Source: Watersipora subatra
Taxonomy: Eukaryota; Bryozoa; Gymnolaemata; Cheilostomatida; Watersiporidae
Direction of reading: 5' to 3'
NCBI RefSeq assembly: GCF_963576615.1
Contig: NC_088710.1
Coordinates: forward strand, 3,576,001 to 3,640,000
DNA: 64,000 nucleotides
Shown here: piece by piece, positions 17,470 to 32,500 of the stretch
Position numbering within the stretch: the first letter of the stretch is position 1
Layout: every line of letters starts with the position of its first letter
Translations under genes and position numbers: made by a program
Notes under the pieces: model-generated
What the model was told of the DNA's origin: nothing
The model's database searches: none
The model's input: the letters and a program-made list of their open reading frames with translations, nothing else

Positions 17470-17541
17470 CCTGCCACACAACCTCTCATCAGACCTGCCA
17501 CACAACCTCTCATCAGACCTGCCACACAACCTCTCATCAGA
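17470..17541. repeat. Three copies of a 24-bp repeat
   Basis: CCTGCCACACAACCTCTCAT is followed by CAGA in each 24-bp unit, at 17470, 17494 and 17518. It lies just upstream of the first WARS2 exon, in its promoter or 5' leader. Confidence 0.9.
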
Positions 17542-17562
17542 CCTGTTCTCATAAGTACTAGG

Positions 17563-20500
17563 ATGCCTCTACTCATTTTAGCGGAAGTTACAAGAATGAA
17601 GGCTGGTTGTGTGAGGCATAAGCTTGGTATCTTGCTAAGAAGGCGGGAGCTCTTGTCAGCGTCCCGCAACACACGAACATGCTCAAGTCTATTCTCTACA
17701 AAGCATTCAACTGATGATACAAATAATATTTTATTCAGGTACTGGAATTGTTGTACCATTATATTAAAATATTACATGTGTTGTATATTAAAAAAGGTGC
17801 TGATTTCAAGTTGGAATACTGTGAAACCTTTATTCGAACCCTATGGCGCTATATTTTTCAACCCTTCCCTTAGAGTGGCGCTTTATTACAGGTGACTTGC
17901 AAATAAAGGGTGGCATTGTATTTTTCAAACACCTTGTCAGGATGTTGAAAAGATAAATTTAACCCTTTCACTGGCGAATCGAATGTCGCCAATATTTTGC
18001 ACTCTCCTTCGGGCGGTGAGACATTAACCCTTTTGGAAGCAAGAAATTAGGTAACTTACCTCCAACTTGTCGTAGATTTTTTTAATAAATATGCATGAGG
18101 AAGCTGAGACATGTCTCTACCAGTTAATATCTATTGCTTGCAAGTAACCAACGATGATCTTATAGCCTGCATTGCCATTTGTTAGAGCTTTTAAGCTTTA
18201 TTTCATTTCAACTTTGAAGGTATGTTTTTATTTTAAAACTATATTTAACAAGGTTGCATAAAAGCTCACAGAACTCATTGATATGTTTGTTACAGTTCGC
18301 AGCCAAAACCGGCTTTTTATGTGCAATAGAACAGGAGTTACGAGCATCGATCCATTGTAAGCTGAGTTCAGATTACTGCAATCATGCGATCAAATAGTAT
18401 GCTATAAATATACAAATTTATAAGTTTTATAATAATAATAATTTATCAAATGCTACAAATATATATTCAGAACAAGTGATGTTAACAAACCATAATTATA
18501 ATACATGAAGCAACAAAAATTAACATTTTAAAACAAATAGTACTAACATTTTTAAAACAAAATATTAGCTGCCAGCTGCGTTTTGATCATATCCTTCATT
18601 TGAAACCATTTTATATTCTTCTGGTTGTTCAATACCATCCACAGTGTTTTCTGACCTCAACTCTTCTTCTGCACAGCTGAGCTAGTTGATGTTAGCGTCC
18701 AAACAATTTTTTAGGATAGCAAAACTTTTTACCCGATGCCATTTTGAATAGAAACTTATAGCGCGAATAAAGAGAAATCGTGTGTAATCAAAACAGCCTC
18801 AAAATATGTAGTAGCATTTTCATCGTAATATTAAATGCAAAAACTTTTTCCAGTTTACATCAAAGTATCAAGACTGTTAGAAAAGTAACTACTATTAGCC
18901 TGATACAGTTACTAATTATATCTATAGTGTTGCAATCAAGGTTTCTAATGAAAATACTTAAACCCTCTGAGTTGGAAAATGCACTTTACAGTAATACTTC
19001 AACTTGCGAGTGCTCCAACGTACGAGAAACTTGAGATACGAGCCAGCTTTTAAGCAAGTTTTAGCACTAACATACGACCCATATTTGAGATACGAGCACG
19101 TGAGTCAGTTGCCAAGTATGCCCGAGGTGTTTTATGACAACAGCATCAATCTGTATTTTTCAACTGCACAGGTTATACTTTTGTACCGTGTTTTTGTGCA
19201 CGCTTTTCAGTGCAGAATTATGTGAATTAAAAGTACTGTGCGTAGACCGAATGTTTGCCAGTAAAATGAAAAATAATGCAAAGAAAAAGCAAATGATAAC
19301 AATTGATATTAAACGGAAAATTATTGAAAATTATGCGAAATGTGTATGCATGATTGAGCTAGCTCAGCAATATGACAGAAATACATCCACAATTATCAAA
19401 CAAGGATTATATTCAGGGCATTTAGCTCGCAAAAGTACTAACCGTAGTTTCTAAACGGCGCGGCGATCTTCACCACCGCTGATGGAGAGACCGCTCAGGC
19501 ATGGGATATAAGATAAACAATTGGCCGGTGACAGCGTAACTGAAACGACGCTATTTGAAAAGGCCGTTGCTATCTATCAAAACTATAAAAATAGACATTC
19601 GGACAAGTTGGCTAGTGATCGTGCATTAAACCTTTGTGACGACACCTGGGTTCGTCTTAATCGCGACATGTTGAAAGGGTGACAAAGGCAAACGTCCTTA
19701 GATAGGTTCATCTTAAAACGGCCGGCTAGTCGTGAAAGCGAAACAAAGGAAAAATTAGCTAACTAGCGAGAAACTTCAAACTATGAACGCCGAAGAAATT
19801 TTAATTACGTTAAGTTAAAAATGAAAGTTTGCTTTTAGATTTGCTTCTAAGTTTGTCTTTTTAAGACTTTGATAAAATCCAAATTTATCAAAGTCAACTG
19901 TTGTAATGAAGGATAACTTATATATCTCTCTCTGGAAAATGTTAGCGTTAGCTGCTATTGTATGTATTTAATTTTACATTTTAATTTAACACATTTCCTT
20001 ACATTATTTTTTATTTGTTGCTTTTTGAAAGCAAGTGGTAAGTTAGGACAATAACCAACATGTTCTTTCTGTTACAATATCTTGTTTTGAGTGTTTTATT
20101 TGCATTTTACAGAGTATGGAAACCAATAAATATATATTTAATTGTTCTATATATAAATAAATTGCATCAACATGCGAGTAAATTGACATACGAGCTCAGT
20201 CTCGGAATGCATTAAGCTCGTAAGTTGAAGTATGACTGTAGTACGAACAGAAACAACAAAAGAATTAATTGTTAATGATGTAGTCGAGTCAATATTAGTA
20301 CAATTTTGTGGACACTTCTACTGATCACTTGTTATTATGGGATTAAGAATGTCAAATAGTATTGGTCAAATAGATGTGGCATTCAAATAAAAGTGGCGGT
20401 CAATTAACGGGTATCGCTCTATTTTTCAACCCTTCTCCCATGGCGGCGCTCAAATAGATGTGATGTTCAAATAAAGGTGATGTTCAAATACAGGTTTTAC

Positions 20501-23500
20501 AGTCTCTGTGATTCTTGTTGAGTCAATGAATTATTTTCTTCAAAAAGTCCTTTAAGATGGTTACTTTTAGGTGTCATATCATAGCTATTATCGTCTTACT
20601 TTTAGGTGTCATATCATAGCTATTATCGTCTCACCACGTGTTTCTTTTTGAGAAGGTTTACCCTTTTGCTCATTTGTGATTTTATGGTGACTATTTGTGT
20701 ATATGTATATATACACAAATACCTATATATTTATTTATATATAAGATATACTATATATAAATATACATGTCTGTGTGTATGTAGTTCAGTTACTCCAATT
20801 ATAGCTATTAAAATATTGGAATGACGAACTCATATCACAGAAGATTTGATCTCGGAATGTCTCATTTGCTAGGCAAATGGCTTACCAATTTAGCCAAACG
20901 GGATTGATAGATTCAATCACGCGACATATGTCGCTATGCGGGCGAAAATACGCTACCGCTTTCCGTTACGGCGCCGCGTAATTTTGTGCTCGCATGCCTG
21001 TGAGAGCAAGTCGCTAGCTCTTATTTGTAACCTTATTCAAATTAGCCATTGGCATAGTGCCTGGCTAATGGCAAGTGGCAGGCAACTACATCACCTCTCA
21101 TGGTTTATAAGCTGATTTTTAATTCTCCTGCAATGCTGGGAATCCAGCTAGAATATAATATAAATATATACATACTAGCTGTGCTACCCGGCGTTGCCCG
21201 GGTAATGAAAAAGTTTGAGCAGAAAATTGATTTGTATTTAACATACAATAACATTTTCTTTTCTAACTTTCAAACTACATATCATGAGAGAAATGTTTTG
21301 TATAGTTGAAATAAATTAAGAGAGAAAATAAAAGCAACTGTAAAGGTTTTAAAACTTTGTCAAACAACTGTAATTTTCAAGCTGTTAGCCTGGCACATTG
21401 CCAATGGAAAATTGCAGTAAGCTGCTAGGCTTCTAATGGCGGTGGTACTCCATGACATTGCGTCAGCATTGTTGTCCAGCTGCAGTTATTCTAATAATAG
21501 CTATAGCCGGAATGCAGACAGACATATGAAATACACGCGGACATACTTTGAGAAATATATATAGACTAGATGAATGCCCGGGTAATAAAAAGTTTATGGA
21601 CAGAAAATTTATTTTTATTTAACATGCAACATTTACTATTCTAACTTTTAAACTTCACATCATGAGAAAAGTATTATTGTGCAGTTCGAATGAATTGAGA
21701 AAAAAAATGAAACAACTGTAAAGGTTTTCAAACTTTTTCAAACAACTAAGTTTTTAATTTCATTACTTGAAAGGAGTGTTTCGTTAAAATGAACTAAGAG
21801 GAAAAATAAAAATGTAAAGGTGTGTAAGTTTAAATGTGAAATCAATAGCAAGTAATGGCTAAGTATAGTATGTTTTGCTATGATTTTAGGGTAACGGTGC
21901 ATTTTAGGTCGGTACAACGCGCATACAACGCATGCGCAATGGACATACAAGGTACTTGCAACGCACAAACATTGTGGATACAACGCCGACACAAGTAATT
22001 AACAACGCATGCGCCACAATGTGACACTGTTAACATTAATTAACACTGCTGCATTAATATTTTTAATAATATTAATGCATAATAATAGCAGTAATAATAT
22101 TATATTATTATTCAATATTCTATTTATATTTATAGTCTGTTAATAAAACAGGTCTAAAACATTACACAAGGTATTCTATTTATTTTCTATTGACCGTTGT
22201 ATGTGCGTTGTGATGATAGTGTATGCGCGTTGTATTCCCAATGTTTGTGCGTTGCAAGTGCCTTGTATGTTCATTGCGCATGCAATGTATGCGCATTGTA
22301 CCAACTTAAGATGCACCGTTACCAATTTTAGTTCGGTTCAGTGTTGGCATGCGAACACTGGCATGCCAATTTTCGCATGCCAGTGTTGGCATGCGAAAAT
22401 ATCGTAGGCTAAAGACGTACATATAGTGGTATAGAAACCCATAATAATTATCTAATGCAATTATCTCTTGGTAAAAATCATCATTAAAGAATAGTAACAA
22501 AACAATATGTTAACCTTAGTAACTATAGGTACCTACAAGGACTTTAGTGCATTTTGTGGTTATGATCTGCAAGATAATGTAACATTACAATGTACTACGC
22601 GGAGAGTTCTTACCTTCGAGACAGGTTTGTAACATAAATGCTGAATCTTACGTAAATTAATTTAGTTTAATAAACACATACTTGAAGGAAGTTTTAGTAT
22701 GTATTTTAGTATACTTCAAACTTTCAACTATAATTTCATCATTTATCCGTTTATGAATTCATTTATACCATAACGGATATCGCTGAACTCGCTTTGGCGA
22801 GCAACGTATATCTTTTAATAACATATATAATCAGAACATAAATCGCCAAGTTTTAATTCTGAGAGATATTGTTGATATCATGTGACAGAAAAAATTCGCC
22901 CTAACGAAAAAATAACGAAAAAGCATCGTGTTTCCTAGAGTTGGGCGAAAAATATTTTATAGCAGGGCATCGTAATGCGTGGGCACAATGCTCAAATAAT
23001 ACGTTATTTAGAGTGTCCATACGCTATACCGTTTATGATAGTGTCTTTGATCATACAGTGTGTATACACTATACGGTATAAGCTACTGTCTTTGATCAAT
23101 AGGCCTTGTTTAGCTCAGTGGTAGAGGGTGTGCATTTAAACCATCTGATCAAAATCTTCGTGAGTTCGAGTCCAGGAGAATGAGGCTTTTTAATTCCAAG
23201 ACTTTACTAACTATATTTGGACAGACCCGAAGGACAGACAGACGGCAAACTTTTAGAAATATATACATGTATATAGCTATATACTAGCCAAATGCCCAGC
23301 ATTGCACAGGCATTAACTTACAGCATATAAACAGTGGCAGGTAATGTAGTTGTCATTGGCTAATTTCAGTAACCTAGTCCATGTATGTATTGCTAAACTT
23401 ACTAATAAGAGCTGTGAGAGCAAGCTTTAGTAGCATTGCGCGTAACACAGAGTTGCTATGTGCATTTTAACCCAGATAATGGCTATCTGCCTAATGAATC

Positions 23501-26500
23501 CTTTGTATCCCGCATAGCTGAATGTCCCGTTAGCTTGTCGCCTTGTGAATGGAAGATTCTGAGATCAAATCCCATGCGATACAGATTTTTATTGCTAAGC
23601 TTTAATCGCTATAACACGACATAGGGTGTACAAAAGCAAACACTGAGATTTAATTATAAAGATATATACATGTATTGTATTGTATATGTTATTGTAACAA
23701 TAAAATCTTTGTTGGTAGAGAGACCCAATACTAGCGATAATAGTTGTTTCGCTAGTCATGATATTTGTGTATTTGTGTGATTCATTCTGATGCTGTTTAA
23801 AACATGTGGATTCATTATAACTACTCAGTGCCCTAACAGTATTGCTGAATGAAGATAACTCAGTCATATGCATTCATAGATATATCAGCACCGATGTCAT
23901 ATGTGTTCATTGATATACCAGTACTGGTGGCATGCGTGTTCATAGGTATACCAGCACTCGTGTCATATGCATTCATAGATATACCAGCACTGGTGTCTGC
24001 TGTGTAATTCGTCACGGTTTTTACATACATGCACATTTATGTTTACGATGTATTTGATCATGCTTTTAAAGATAAACTGACTTTGATGTCTGCGGCGTAT
24101 TTTGTCATGATATACAAACATTGGTGTCTACTAAAAGTGTAAATAATAGTGTATTTCATTTATTTTATATCTATTGATGCGATATCACTCGATATGATAT
24201 TGTAGCATTTCTAAATGTTCGTACAGGTATTTATAATTGTTGTAGAGTAAACATTGACCGGAACTGATAGTACATATTTTCTGCTGTCTTTCTAGTGGTA
24301 TACAGCCGACAGCAGCTCCTCACTTAGGCAACTACCTTGGTGCCATCAAGAACTGGGTGGCTCTCCAAGATCAGTATAGCCAGTGCATCTTCTCTATTGT
24401 TGACCTCCATGCCCTCACTAAGGCTACTGATCCGCAGTCCAGAAGGGAAAATCTTATGAACACAGGTTCTATATTTAAATCCTGGCACTTGTTTTCTTCT
24501 TTCTTAGATTCGTATAGCCTGTATACATCTCTTTCAACTACTTAGGTGATTTTTTTAGGTTCGAATACATTTGGTGGAAGCTATAGTGTTGGGATTAGTA
24601 GAGAATCTTCGGGAGTGGATTCTTTCACATGCATGTTATTGGTTATGTGAAGGTCACCAACAGTCTGCCATATTTTATTCAGATGATGGTTCACATTAGT
24701 GATTTGTCTAATTTTATAAATGATTTACTCGCCAATCCTTAGGCTATTCCGCTGGACGTTGTAATGAAAATCAAAAGTTTTATGACCTCACCTTCCTACA
24801 CTGCTGTTTTTTAATAAAATTTCATGGCACCAGAGCGGAACAGTAGTCAATTCACATTGCATAATTAAGTTTTGTTTGGACAGATTATGACTGGCATAAA
24901 GCGTGATGCAAACTCCCACCTCGATTTTATTACAATGATCGATACATAGCTAATAAGAGATTTATGCACAGTTGAAAAGTTGTCAAAGTACATAAGGGAA
25001 GTTGTCTATACATTATTGATAAGTTTCCTCTATGTTTCCTTTATATAGTTAAGTTGTTTATGCATAGGGATGAGTTGCTACCAACCTGTTGGATGCAACT
25101 CTCTGAGTTCGACTTTTCCATAATCTCAAATAATATCAGTTTGCCTTTAAGAATCAGTTGCAGTGTGCAGCTAAGTTCTGTTATCTTGTTGAAATTTAAC
25201 AGTAGCTAGTATTTTGTGGTGATAAGGTTAACTCGAGGACCCCGGATCAATCCTCGACTTAGTATAGAAATTATTTCTCTCTGATTTTTATTGAAAGTCA
25301 TCGATATTATTTATAAACCTCAAATGATTGACATTTGCAGCTGTCACTCTCCTAGCTTGTGGTGTCGACCCAAACCGATGCATCCTCTTTCAACAGTCAG
25401 ATGTAAAAGAACACACTGAGCTCTGCTGGATGCTTACCTGCATGGTCACTGAAGCGCGTCTCAAAATGGTGAGCCCTTTTGTAGACCTCACAGTGGGTCA
25501 GGCCTTCACTGTTCCGCCCTCAGCTATTGAGATAGTGATTGCGTAAAGCCGGGTTTCCATTTATGTCGCAAAGCACCGGCGACAGCACCGCAGGCTATTG
25601 CGGTGAAATGTGAACACACGCCGGGTACCGCCGGTAATTGCCGGCGGTCAATGCAATAGTTTAGCACTGTTCAAATTTTGCAAAAAGCTGCAGGTAAAAC
25701 TTTCCCAAAATGCACTGTACAGGTGAAGGTTACCATTATCGAAACGGCGTGGTGAGCGAACATTTTATGTGATTATGCGATTACGTTTAGCAATGCAGCT
25801 TTTTATGTAAACAGAATCCGCATAGCGTCGCAAGCATTTTGCTGCGCAAGTTACCGCCAGAGTCTCGAAATCGATATGGAAACCAAGCTTAACTTTTGTA
25901 ATTACAGGTACCCCAGTGGAAGGAGAAGGCTAAACTGCAGCAGAACTTCTCCTTTGGTCTGATAGTGTACCCGCTGCTAATGGCTGCAGATATCCTTTTG
26001 TACAGGGCATCCTGGGTACCGGTCGGATCTGATCAACTTCAGCAGATACAACTCTGTAGGTGAGAGACTGTTTCTTTTCTCTGTAGTCTCGTCTGCAGTG
26101 CGTTGCAGTGCGAGTCTCGTCTGCATTGCGAGTCTCGTCTGCAGTGCGAGTCTCGTCTGCAGTGGGAGTCTCATCTGCAGTGCGAGTCTCGTCTGCAGTT
26201 GCTTTATGGATGAGGAGCTAGACAAATGAAAGTAGTCAGTCGTCAGGTGGCATAGAAGTCGTTGGTTTGTGTACTTCAGTTCAACTTAATAATTTGCTAA
26301 TATGACTGCGCTGCATTTTTGCCTCATTCATAAATGAATGACTGCGTTCATTCATTTATTTAGTCTGTCATAAATATCATCTGAATATGTTAAATAAAAC
26401 TTCACCATCTGTGGGTAGATCACAATCATGTTTTAGAAATTCTAGGTCAGCATTGCAAAATTTCCCCGTTTTAAACATTCGGGAAGCATGTAACTTTAGG

Positions 26501-29500
26501 TATCTTACGCATACATCATGCATGTTACAGTGGAGGTACATAATGCAGGTTACAGTGGAGGTACATAGTGTAGGTTACAGTGGAGGTACATAGTGTAGGT
26601 TACAATGGAGGTACATCCTGCAGGTTACAGTGGAGGTACATAGTGTAGGTTACAATGGAGGTATATAGTGTAAGTTACAATGGAGGTATATAGTGTAGGT
26701 TACAATGGAGGTACATAGTGTAGGTTACAGTGGAGGTACATAATGCAGATTACAGTGGAGGTACATAGTGTAGGTTACAGTGGAGGTACATAGTGTAGGT
26801 TACAGTGGAGTACATAGTGTAGGTTACAATGGAGGTACATAGTGTAGGTTACAATGGAGGTACATAGTGTAGGTTACAATGGAGGTATATAGTGTAAGTT
26901 ACAATGGAGGTATATAGTGTAGGTTACAATGGAGGTACATAGTGTAGGTTACAGTGGAGGTACATAGTGTAGGTTACAATGGAGGTATATAGTGTAAGTT
27001 ACAATGGAGGTATATAGTGTAGGTTACAATGGAGGTACATAGTGTAGGTTACAGTGGAGGTACATAATGCAGATTACAGTGGAGGTACATAGTGTAGGTT
27101 ACAGTGGAGGTATATAGTGTAGGTTACAATGGAGGTACATAGTGTAGGTTACAGTGGAGGTACATCATGCATGTTACAGTGGAGGTACATAATGCAGGTT
27201 ACAGTGGAGGTACATAGTGTAGGTTACAGTGGAGGTACATAGTGTAGGTTACAGTGGAGTACATAGTGTAGGTTACAATGGAGGTACATAGTGTAGGTTA
27301 CAATGGAGGTATATAGTGTAGGTTACAATGGAGGTACATAGTGTAGGTTACAGTGGAGGTACATAGTGTAGGTTACAGTGGAGGTACATAATGCAGATTA
27401 CAGTGGAGGTACATAGTGTAGGTTACAGTGGAGGTACATAGTGTAGGTTACAATGGAGGTACATAGTGTAGGTTACAGTGGAGGTACATAGTGTAGGTTA
27501 CAGTGGAGGTACATAGTGTAGGTTACAGTGGAGGTACATAGTGTAGGTTACAGTGGAGGTACATAGTGTAGGTTACAGTGGAGGTACATAGTGTAGGTTA
27601 CAGTGGAGGTACATAGTGTAGGTTACAATGGAGGTACATAGTGTAGGTTACAATGGAGGTACATAGTGTAGGTTACAGTGGAGTACATAGTGTAGGTTAC
27701 AGTGGAGGTACATAGTGTAGGTTACAGTGGAGGTACATAGTGTAGGTTACAATGGAGGTATATAGTGTAGGTTACAATGGAGGTACATAGTGTAGGTTAC
27801 AGTGGAGGTACATCATGCATGTTACAGTGGAGGTACATAATGCAGGTTACAGTGGAGGTACATAGTGTAGGTTACAGTGGAGGTACATAGTGTAGGTTAC
27901 AGTGGAGTACATAGTGTAGGTTACAATGGAGGTACATAGTGTAGGTTACAATGGAGGTATATAGTGTAGGTTACAATGGAGGTACATAGTGTAGGTTACA
28001 GTGGAGGTACATAGTGTAGGTTACAGTGGAGGTACATAATGCAGATTACAGTGGAGGTACATAGTGTAGGTTACAGTGGAGGTACATAGTGTAGGTTACA
28101 ATGGAGGTACATAGTGTAGGTTACAGTGGAGGTACATAGTGTAGGTTACAGTGGAGGTACATAGTGTAGGTTACAGTGGAGGTACATAGTGTAGGTTACA
28201 GTGGAGGTACATAGTGTAGGTTACAGTGGAGGTACATAGTGTAGGTTACAGTGGAGGTACATAGTGTAGGTTACAATGGAGGTACATAGTGTAGGTTACA
28301 ATGGAGGTACATAGTGTAGGTTACAGTGGAGTACATAGTGTAGGTTACAGTGGAGGTACATAGTGTAGGTTACAGTGGAGGTACATAGTGTAGGTTACAG
28401 TGGAGGTATATAGTGTAGGTTACAATGGAGGTACATAGTGTAGGTTACAATGGAGGTACATAGTGTAGGTTACAATGGAGGTACATAGTGTAGGTTACAG
28501 TGGAGGTACATAGTGTAGATTACAGCGGAGGTACATAATGTAGGTTACAGTGGAGGTACATAGTGTAGGTTACAATGGAGGTACATAGTGTAGATTACAG
28601 CGGAGGTACATAGTGTAGGTTACAGTGGAGGTACATAGTGTAGATTACAGCGGAGGTATATAGTGTAGGTTACAGTGGAGGTACATAGTGTAGGTTACAA
28701 TGGAGGTACATAGTGTAGGTTACAGTGGAGGTACATAGTGTAGGTTACAGTGGAGGTACATAGTGTAGGTTACAGTGGAGGTACATAGTGTAGGTTACAG
28801 TGGAGGTACATAGTGTAGGTTACAGTGGAGGTACATAGTGTAGGTTACAGTGGAGGTACATAGTGTAGGTTACAATGGAGGTACATAGTGTAGGTTACAG
28901 TGGAGGTACATAGTGTAGGTTACAGTGGAGGTACATAGTGTAGGTTACAGTGGAGGTACATAGTGTAGGTTACAGTGGAGGTACATAGTGTAGATTACAG
29001 CGGAGGTACATAGTGTAGGTTACAGTGGAGGTACATAGTGTAGGTTACAATGGAGGTACATAGTGTAGGTTACAGCGGAGGTACATAGTGTAGGTTACAG
29101 CGGAGGTACATAGTGTAGGTTACAGCGGAGGTACATAGTGTAGGTTACAATGGAGGTACATAGTGTAGGTTACAGTGGAGGTATATAGTGTAGGTTACAG
29201 TGGAGGTACATAGTGTAGATTACAGCGGAGGTACATAGTGTAGGTTACAGTGGAGGTACATAGTGTAGGTTACAGTGGAGGTACATAGTGTAGGTTACAG
29301 TGGAGGTACATAGTGTAGGTTACAGTGGAGGTATATAGTGTAGGTTACAGTGGAGGTACATAGTGTAGGTTACAATGGAGGTACATAGTGTAGGTTACAG
29401 TGGAGGTACATAGTGTAGATTACAGCGGAGGTACATAATGTAGGTTACAGTGGAGGTGCATAGTGTAGGTTACAGTGGAGGTACATAGTGTAGATTACAG

Positions 29501-32500
29501 CGGAGGTATATAGTGTAGGTTACAATGGAGGTACATAGTGTAGGTTACAATGGAGGTACATAGTGTAGGTTACAGTGGAGGTACATAGTGTAGGTTACAG
29601 TGGAGGTACATAGTGTAGGTTACAGTGGAGGTACATAGTGTAGGTTACAGTGGAGGTACATAGTGTAGGTTATAATGGTAGTGAGACACAAAAATAATTT
29701 AAAGTTATATACATTGACAACTTCTTCATGTTTGGATTTCTATCAAAACCTTTTATAGATTTGCCTCCATCGGGTGGCCGTCAGTGCGATGGGAGGTTGA
29801 AACACTAACGACCACCCATTTCAATTGCTGGCTGTGCAATACCTACTCTGTGTAAATATCACACACACTATTAGGATGTTTACATAGTTAGTGCAGCTAA
29901 AAATAGAGGATTCTGTTTGTAGCCTTTTTTACAATATTGAAATAAGTTAGTTCACAACAAAGTTTCAACTAGTACTATATTTCCTGATTTTCCAGCAAAA
30001 GTGATATAATATGCTCATGTTGATAGCCAGCAGCTAGCTGTAGACTTAAATTCCTTTGATCACTTGGAATGACATTATAAGTACCTAGAAGTATATTAGT
30101 GGAACAATTATATTGGTGGTGAAAATTGTGTTCGTTACTAATATTCCAGTATCTTGAGCAAATAGCCTCTGACAACAAATAATGACAGACAAATAATAAC
30201 TTTTCAGTCGAGTAGAGAATCGGCGAGTTAACTGTAATAACAAGACTTGCCATTCGTCATTGCATCACTCACTTTACTACAGCTCTGGTGCTAGCTTGTC
30301 ACATAATTGTTAACGAATGTGAGAGAAAACTACTCCTTATTATAGAGTGAAGTTGTCTGCCCAATTACTATCTCCACAAAATGAATGGCCCTTTGTGGCT
30401 GTCACGCATTGACTTTGCGTTATCATTCATGCAATGTCTTAATCGTTGAAGCTATTTCCCATTTTGTGGTTTTGCACAATGCCTACCATTAATGTTAGTT
30501 TCTGCAGTATGGCCTTACGTGATGTTTGTGATTGGTGTTGTTTTTCTTATGTAGTAGCTTGTTTTCACTGGTGCTGAGGCTATTGTTTTCTAGTAGCATT
30601 TCATAGCTCCTAACATCACATTCACACACAAATAGTAATATTTTTGTTAACTGCCTGAAATCACCTCAATAGTCAGGTGAGCAATTTTTTTTTTTTTCTT
30701 GTTTCCACATTTTCTAATTATTTATTTTGTTCAATTGATAACGACTTATTGTAGAGACTTGGCAAAGCTCTTCAACAATGCCTATGAGACGGATTTCCTC
30801 ATTCAGCCGAACTATTTACTGACCGCAACCGACCGAGTGCGCAGTCTAAGGAACCCTGAAGTGAAAATGAGTAAATCTGATCCAGCCGAGAAGTCTCGTA
30901 TCGATATGTCTGACGACGAGGAGACGGTGCAGGTTAGGCTGAAACAGGCTGTTACCGATTGCATTGGTGAGGTGAGTGCTTGTCTACATAGGATTTTGTG
31001 TAGACCTGTACTACCAACTCTATCAGCTTGCGTAGTTATAGTTGTTTAGTGTAGCCCCGCACTACCAACACTATCAGCTTGTGTATTTATAGCTGTGTAG
31101 TGTAGACCTGCACTACCAACACTATCAGCTTATGTATTTATAGTTGTTTAGTGTAGCCTCGCACTACTAACTCTATCAGCTTGTGTATTTATAGTTGTTT
31201 AGTGTAGCCCCGCACTACCAACTCTATCAGCTTGTGTATTTATAGTTGTTTAGTGTAGCCCCGCACTACCAACACTATCAGCTTGTGTATTTATAGTTGT
31301 TTAGTGTAGCCCCGCACTACCAACTCTATCAGCTTGTGTATTTATAGTTGTTTAGTGTAGCCCCGCACTACCAACTCTATCAGCTTGTGTATTTATAGTT
31401 GTTTAGTGTAGCCCCGCACTACCAACACTATCAGCTTGTGTATTTATAGTTGTGTAGTGTAGACCTGCACTACCAAGACTATCAGCTTATGTATTTATAG
31501 TTGTTTAGTGTAGCCTCGCACTACTAACTCTATCAGCTTATGTATTTATAGTTGTTTAGTGTAGCCTCGCACTACTAACTCTATCAGCTTGTGTATTTAT
31601 AGTTGTTTAGTGTAGCCCCGCACTACCAACTCTATCAGCTTGTGTATTTATAGTTGTTTAGTGTAGCCCCGCACTACCAACACTATCAGCTTGTGTATTT
31701 ATAGTTGTTTAGTGTAGCCCCGCACTACCAACTCTATCAGCTTGTGTATTTATAGTTGTTTAGTGTAGCCCCGCACTACCAACTCTATCAGCTTGTGTAT
31801 TTATAGTTGTTTAGTGTAGCCCCGCACTACCAACACTATCAGCTTGTGTATTTATAGCTGTGTAGTGTAGACCTGCACTACCAACACTATCAGCTTATGT
31901 ATTTATAGTTGTTTAGTGTAGCCTCGCACTACTAACTCTATCAGCTTGTGTATTTATAGTTGTTTAGTGTAGCCCCGCACTACCAACTCTATCAGCTTGT
32001 GTATTTATAGTTGTTTAGTGTAGCCCCGCACTACCAACACTATCAGCTTGTGTATTTATAGTTGTTTAGTGTAGCCCCGCACTACCAACTCTATCAGCTT
32101 GTGTATTTATAGTTGTTTAGTGTAGCCCCGCACTACCAACTCTATCAGCTTATGTATTTATAGTTGTTTAGTGTAGCCTCGCACTACTAACTCTATCAGC
32201 TTGTGTATTTATAGTTGTTTAGTGTAGCCCCGCACTACTAACACTACCAGCTTGTGTATTTATAGTGGTTTAGTGTGGCCCCGCACTACTGACACTACCA
32301 ACTCTATCAGCTTGTGTATTTATAGTTGTTTAGTGTAGCCCCGCACTACCAACACTATCAGCTTGTGTATTTATAGTTGTTTAGTGTAGCCTCGCACTAC
32401 TAACTCTATCAGCTTATGTATTTATAGTTGTTTAGTGTAGCCTCGCACTACTAACTCTATCAGCTTGTGTATTTATAGTTGTTTAGTGTAGCCCCGCACT

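Noticed and set aside
17449-17541. Minus-strand repeated peptide LMRGCVAG
   Set aside because: It is produced by the 24-bp tandem repeat opposite the WARS2 leader.
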